64,000 nt of DNA, taken from positions 434,001-498,000 of the forward strand of contig CAIYAP010000002.1 in NCBI GenBank assembly GCA_903924205.1. Direction: 5' to 3'. The stretch's first letter is position 1; each line of letters starts with the position of its first letter. This DNA is from an uncultured Actinomycetes bacterium (GTDB lineage Bacteria > Actinomycetota > Acidimicrobiia > Acidimicrobiales > RAAP-2). Positions 60,303-64,000 of the stretch are shown here, in pieces. Below the pieces are notes generated by a model. That model ran no database searches and was not told the origin of the DNA. It worked only from the letters and a program-made list of their open reading frames with translations. Position numbers and translations under genes: made by a program.

Positions 60303-61388
60303 ATGGCAACTTCCACGATGGCCGAACTAGCCGCTCACTGCACTCGATTCCTCTCGGGAGATGGTCGTCGCAGTGTGGCATCACTGTTGGCGCAAATTCC
60401 TGACGACACCGTGATGGATGGTTATGGCAAGGGCGGTGCGGTCACCGAACTCGAAATGGACATTGCCCAGCTTCTGGGTAAAGAGGCTGCTCTTTTTCTT
60501 CCGACGGGTGTCATGACGCAGCAAGCCACCTTGCGAGTTCTCACCGATCGTGTCGGTCGTTCCACGGTGGGTATGCATCCGTTTTGTCACCTACGCACAC
60601 ATGAAGAAAATGCCTTTCAGGAACTCCACCCCCTTCGTGAAGTACTTCTCGGTGGCGCGACACCTTTCGACCCCGTGACCCTCACCACCTTGACGGCAGT
60701 GTCTGAACCCCTCGGTGTCATCCTCTGGGAGCTCCCCCAGCGCGACATTGGTGGTTATCTCCCCACCTGGTCGCAGCTGACCGCCCAAGTGGCCTGGGCT
60801 CGTGACAGGGGAATCGCATGTCATCTCGACGGTGCACGACTCTGGGAAGCCGCCCCCTTCTACGCCGCGACCGCCAAGAAGTCCATTGCCGATATTGCGG
60901 CGCTCTTTGACACCGTGTACGTGTCGTTCTATAAAGGACTGGGTGGCATCTCGGGAAGTTGTGTGGCGGGAGATTCTGATGTGATTGATGAGGTCTCCCT
61001 CTGGCGAACCCGTCACGGCGGACGGGCCTACATGTGGTGGCCCTACGCCGCCTCCGCGCTCACCGTGCTGCGCACGCGTCGTGATGACATGCCCACTTAC
61101 TATCGGCGCGCCAAGGCGCTGGCCGCGGCACTTCGCCAGGTTGACGGCATTGAGGTGTGGCCGGATCAGGTGCGTAGCCCTCTGATGCACCTACGCTTTT
61201 CGTCCACGGCGACGCAGATGGAACGGCGAGTTCGCACGATTGCTCGCGACCAGAAGATCATGACGCTGCCCTACATCTTTTCTCGTGATGACGCGCGTCA
61301 CCAGCGCTACGAATTCCAGGTTGGTCGCGCGAGTATGGAGTTTTCTCTCGACGAGATGGTGTCGATTTTCACGCAACTCGCGGGTTAG
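60303..61388 (+). CDS. Threonine aldolase / beta-eliminating lyase family protein
   Basis: YGKGGAVTELEMDIAQLLGKEAALFLPTGVMTQQATLRVL, CHLDGARLWEAAPFY, VSFYKGLGGISG. Confidence 0.88.
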   Translation: MATSTMAELAAHCTRFLSGDGRRSVASLLAQIPDDTVMDGYGKGGAVTELEMDIAQLLGKEAALFLPTGVMTQQATLRVLTDRVGRSTVGMHPFCHLRTHEENAFQELHPLREVLLGGATPFDPVTLTTLTAVSEPLGVILWELPQRDIGGYLPTWSQLTAQVAWARDRGIACHLDGARLWEAAPFYAATAKKSIADIAALFDTVYVSFYKGLGGISGSCVAGDSDVIDEVSLWRTRHGGRAYMWWPYAASALTVLRTRRDDMPTYYRRAKALAAALRQVDGIEVWPDQVRSPLMHLRFSSTATQMERRVRTIARDQKIMTLPYIFSRDDARHQRYEFQVGRASMEFSLDEMVSIFTQLAG

Positions 61389-62416
61389 AAAAACCGCGCC
61401 GCCAAGCGGTAGAGATGCTCGGGAACCGCGTGGGGTTCGCGAACGGCATCACCGATAGCCATGTAGTCAACCGCACCACCTCGCACCGTGGGCATCACTC
61501 CGAATCGCCCCGCCATCACGAGGTCCGCCGCGGCCGCACCCACACGCGTCGCCCAGATGCGATCCACCGCAGTGGGTGAACCGCCGCGTTGCAGATAGCC
61601 CAGCACCGTGCATCGCGACTCAAACCCGGTGAGTTCCGCAATGCGGTCCGAGACAAAATGGCCCACACCGCGCGATCCCAACTGCTCGCGCCCCAAAGCA
61701 TCAATCTCGGTGGAGCGCGTTACCGGTCCACCCAAACTCTCGATGGACACGCCTTCGGCGACCACCACGATGGAAAAGGAGCTGCCCTGACGATGCCGAC
61801 GGCGAACGTGGTCAGCGATATCGGTCAGTGTGACGGGCACCTCGGGAATCACGATGTAATCCGCGCCGCCGGCGAGACCACCCATGGTGGCCACCCAGCC
61901 CGTCGCTCGGCCCATTGTTTCCAGCACCAACACGCGATGGTGTGACGCGGCAGTGGTGTGGAGTCGATCGAGCGACTCAGCGACAATCGTCACCGCGGAA
62001 TCAAAGCCGATGCAGTAGTCCGTATTGGCTAAATCGTTATCTAACGTCTTACCCACACCCACCACGGGCGCCCCTTGTTCAGAGAGCCACGATGCAATGG
62101 AGAGTGTTCCGTCACCACCAATGGCAATCAACGCATCGAGATTCTCATTAATTACTTTGAGTACCTTGTCGCGACCACCGGCGGGCTGGTCAAGGTTGTA
62201 GCGAATCGAGCCCAGGGCGGTTCCCCCGACTCCCAAGATTCCCGACAATTGATGACGAGTCAATTCTTCGGCTCGATAACCGTCTGCCAATCCCGCCCAA
62301 CCATCATGGATACCGATGAGCTCATGACTTTGAGCCCAAACACTGCGGCCAATAGCCCGCAACGCGGCGTTGAGTCCGGGTGCGTCGCCGCCCGCGGTGA
62401 GAACACCAATTCGCAT
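61385..62416 (-). CDS. pfkA: 6-phosphofructokinase
   Basis: MRIGVLTAGGDAPGLNAALRAI, IGGDGTL, PVVGVGKTLDNDLANTDYCIGFDSA. Confidence 0.94.
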   Translation of the reverse strand: MRIGVLTAGGDAPGLNAALRAIGRSVWAQSHELIGIHDGWAGLADGYRAEELTRHQLSGILGVGGTALGSIRYNLDQPAGGRDKVLKVINENLDALIAIGGDGTLSIASWLSEQGAPVVGVGKTLDNDLANTDYCIGFDSAVTIVAESLDRLHTTAASHHRVLVLETMGRATGWVATMGGLAGGADYIVIPEVPVTLTDIADHVRRRHRQGSSFSIVVVAEGVSIESLGGPVTRSTEIDALGREQLGSRGVGHFVSDRIAELTGFESRCTVLGYLQRGGSPTAVDRIWATRVGAAAADLVMAGRFGVMPTVRGGAVDYMAIGDAVREPHAVPEHLYRLAARFF

Positions 62417-62440
62417 ATCTCTAGTGTGGCACCTGAACGC

Positions 62441-62908
62441 TCAGCGCGCCGATGTGTCACTCCAATAAGACGCCATCAATTCCTTCGACCACAGTGGTTG
62501 GCGAAGATCGCCTCGTGGACCGAATTCCGCCATCCAGGGCTTGATGTCGAGAATGGGAGTGCCATCGACAAAATCCAGGCCTCGCACGTGAAGTCGGTTG
62601 TCCTCGATGCGATCAATGGCACACACGGAGACGGCCAGCCGATTCGGACGGTCCTTGGCTCGCTGCGCAAAAATCCCCACGAGTGGCCATGTCGTATTGC
62701 CGCGGGGGTGTCGAATGAGTGAACCCTCACTCGCACGGTCGAAGTACCCAACCACGAGGCAGTGACTAAAAGTGTCCAGGCCCGTGAGTGCGACGGGGTC
62801 AATGTGCGTGGCGAGTTCAATAAACGACGCCTCGGTATCCCACCCGTCATCACTCAGCTCGCGGCGCGTGGAACGCACCACGGCAACGGGTTCTACCTGA
62901 ATGGTCAC
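62441..62908 (-). CDS. TrmO/TsaA-like tRNA m6t6A methyltransferase
   Basis: VEPVAVVRSTRRELSDDGWDTEAS; FAQRAKDRPNRLAVSVCAID; LDFVDGTPILDIKPW. Confidence 0.85.
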   Translation of the reverse strand: MTIQVEPVAVVRSTRRELSDDGWDTEASFIELATHIDPVALTGLDTFSHCLVVGYFDRASEGSLIRHPRGNTTWPLVGIFAQRAKDRPNRLAVSVCAIDRIEDNRLHVRGLDFVDGTPILDIKPWMAEFGPRGDLRQPLWSKELMASYWSDTSAR

Positions 62909-63324
62909 TTCACCGTAAGAACGATGTTGACGCCCGAGAGAGCTTTCGATACGGGGCAATTGGTCTTGGCCGTCTCGGCCGCGGCGGCGAAGTCGTCCGC
63001 GCTCAGGTTCTCAACGACACCGGACACCGTGAGGCGAATCTCGGTAATGCCGACGCCCGGCTGAAAGTCAACCTCCACGGCCGTCTCGAGCGTGGTGGCC
63101 GGCGTTCCCGCCTTCGCCAAACCGCTCGACAAGGCCATCGAGAAACACGACGCGTGCGCGGCGGCAATTAATTCCTCGGGGCTGGTGATGCCATTCGACT
63201 CTTCCGAGCGGGCGGGCCAGCTCACCGGAAAGGAGCCGATACCCGACGAGGCGAAAGTGGTCTCGCCCGATCCTTCGAGCAAGGTGCCCGTCCACGTAGT
63301 GGTTGCGCGGCGAGTGGTAGCCAT
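62905..63324 (-). CDS. OsmC/Ohr-family peroxiredoxin
   Basis: TSPEELIAAAHASCFSMALSSGLAKAG; NCPVSKALSGV. Confidence 0.92.
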   Translation of the reverse strand: MATTRRATTTWTGTLLEGSGETTFASSGIGSFPVSWPARSEESNGITSPEELIAAAHASCFSMALSSGLAKAGTPATTLETAVEVDFQPGVGITEIRLTVSGVVENLSADDFAAAAETAKTNCPVSKALSGVNIVLTVK

Positions 63325-63386
63325 GAGTCCTCCAAGGTCAGTGGTGCCTCCGTTCTAGCGGAGGAATGGCGGTGGTGCGCCGCTTC

Positions 63387-64000
63387 TTAGATTGTAGGGC
63401 GAGCCGTGAAATTCACGATGCGCTCAATGAGGGCCGCGGCGGCGAGAACATCATCTTCGCGTCCGGCACGACCGATGATGGCAACCCCCACGGGCAAGCC
63501 ATCAACCACACCCACCGGCACCGTGGCAATGGGCCATCCGGTGACGGCCGCCGGCATCGTGGCGACACTCGCGACGGCGTTCGAGTGGCCGCCATTTTCG
63601 AGATCGGACTCCCAGGCCGGACCATAAGCCGCCGAAATGAGAACGTCGCCGTGAACCAACGCTGGCTCCAGAATGTCGTCAATCATGCGACGAAGGTTGC
63701 GCTCGCGTGCGGTGGCATAGTCGGGGTTCTCGCGACCACGACGTTGAAGGGCCTGTTCGAAGAATTCGTGGCCGAACCACTGGAGCTCAGTGTCCGCGTG
63801 GGCCTTTTCGAATGCGACGACGTCCGCCAGGGATGTCACTCCGTCGCCCGGGCGACTTGCGAGGTACGCCGAGAGGTCGTCGGCCATTTCGCACAGCAAG
63901 ACGGTCAGTTCGTCAGCACCATCCTCTTCGGTAATGTCGGCCACCACGACCGGTTGTGCGCCGTGTTCAGCCAGGAGAACGTCAATCACCGAGGCGACGA
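63387..64000 (-). CDS. Amidase signature-family protein, partial (N-terminus beyond window)
   Basis: ...YATARERNLRRMIDDILEPALVHGDVLISAAYGPAWESDL...VTGWPIATVPVGVVDGLPVGVAIIGRAGREDDVLAAAALIE; open to window edge. Confidence 0.85.
   Translation of the reverse strand, partial: VASVIDVLLAEHGAQPVVVADITEEDGADELTVLLCEMADDLSAYLASRPGDGVTSLADVVAFEKAHADTELQWFGHEFFEQALQRRGRENPDYATARERNLRRMIDDILEPALVHGDVLISAAYGPAWESDLENGGHSNAVASVATMPAAVTGWPIATVPVGVVDGLPVGVAIIGRAGREDDVLAAAALIERIVNFTARPTI

Overview
The window is a dense chromosomal stretch (about 64 kb) from an actinobacterium. Acidimicrobiia is my inference, from gene content and protein style only. Most of it is housekeeping: ettA, serS, pfkA, ctaA/ctaB, senX3-regX3, an fhaA-fhaB-pstP-pbpA-pknB cell-wall signalling cluster, crgA, pabA, aroH-tyrA, an oligopeptide (Dpp/Opp-type) ABC importer, tdk, corA and a thiolase. 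There are four tRNAs: Arg-ACG, Ala-TGC, Ile-GAT and Leu-CAG. The regions that stand out are: (i) a compact minus-strand type-IV-secretion-like operon at 12.9-17.4 kb (VirB2-like, VirB6/TrbL-like, VirB4 split in two, VirD4-like) with no relaxase or integrase; (ii) a small accessory patch at 42.3-44.2 kb with an orphan Phd-like antitoxin and a HTH + nucleotidyltransferase (DUF6036-like) pair that has an operator overlapping a leaderless promoter; (iii) an RHH/PIN toxin-antitoxin module beside tRNA-Leu, bounded by a 12-bp repeat of the tRNA 3' end; (iv) a three-gene cytochrome-b-like membrane operon without a Rieske gene; (v) a membrane protein carrying a Mur-ligase C-terminal domain but no ATPase domain; (vi) window-wide patterns of leaderless -10 boxes (TANNNT ending 6-7 nt before the start codon) and convergent genes sharing a 4-nt stop (CTAA/TTAG). 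All product names come from reading the translated sequences; no database search was run.
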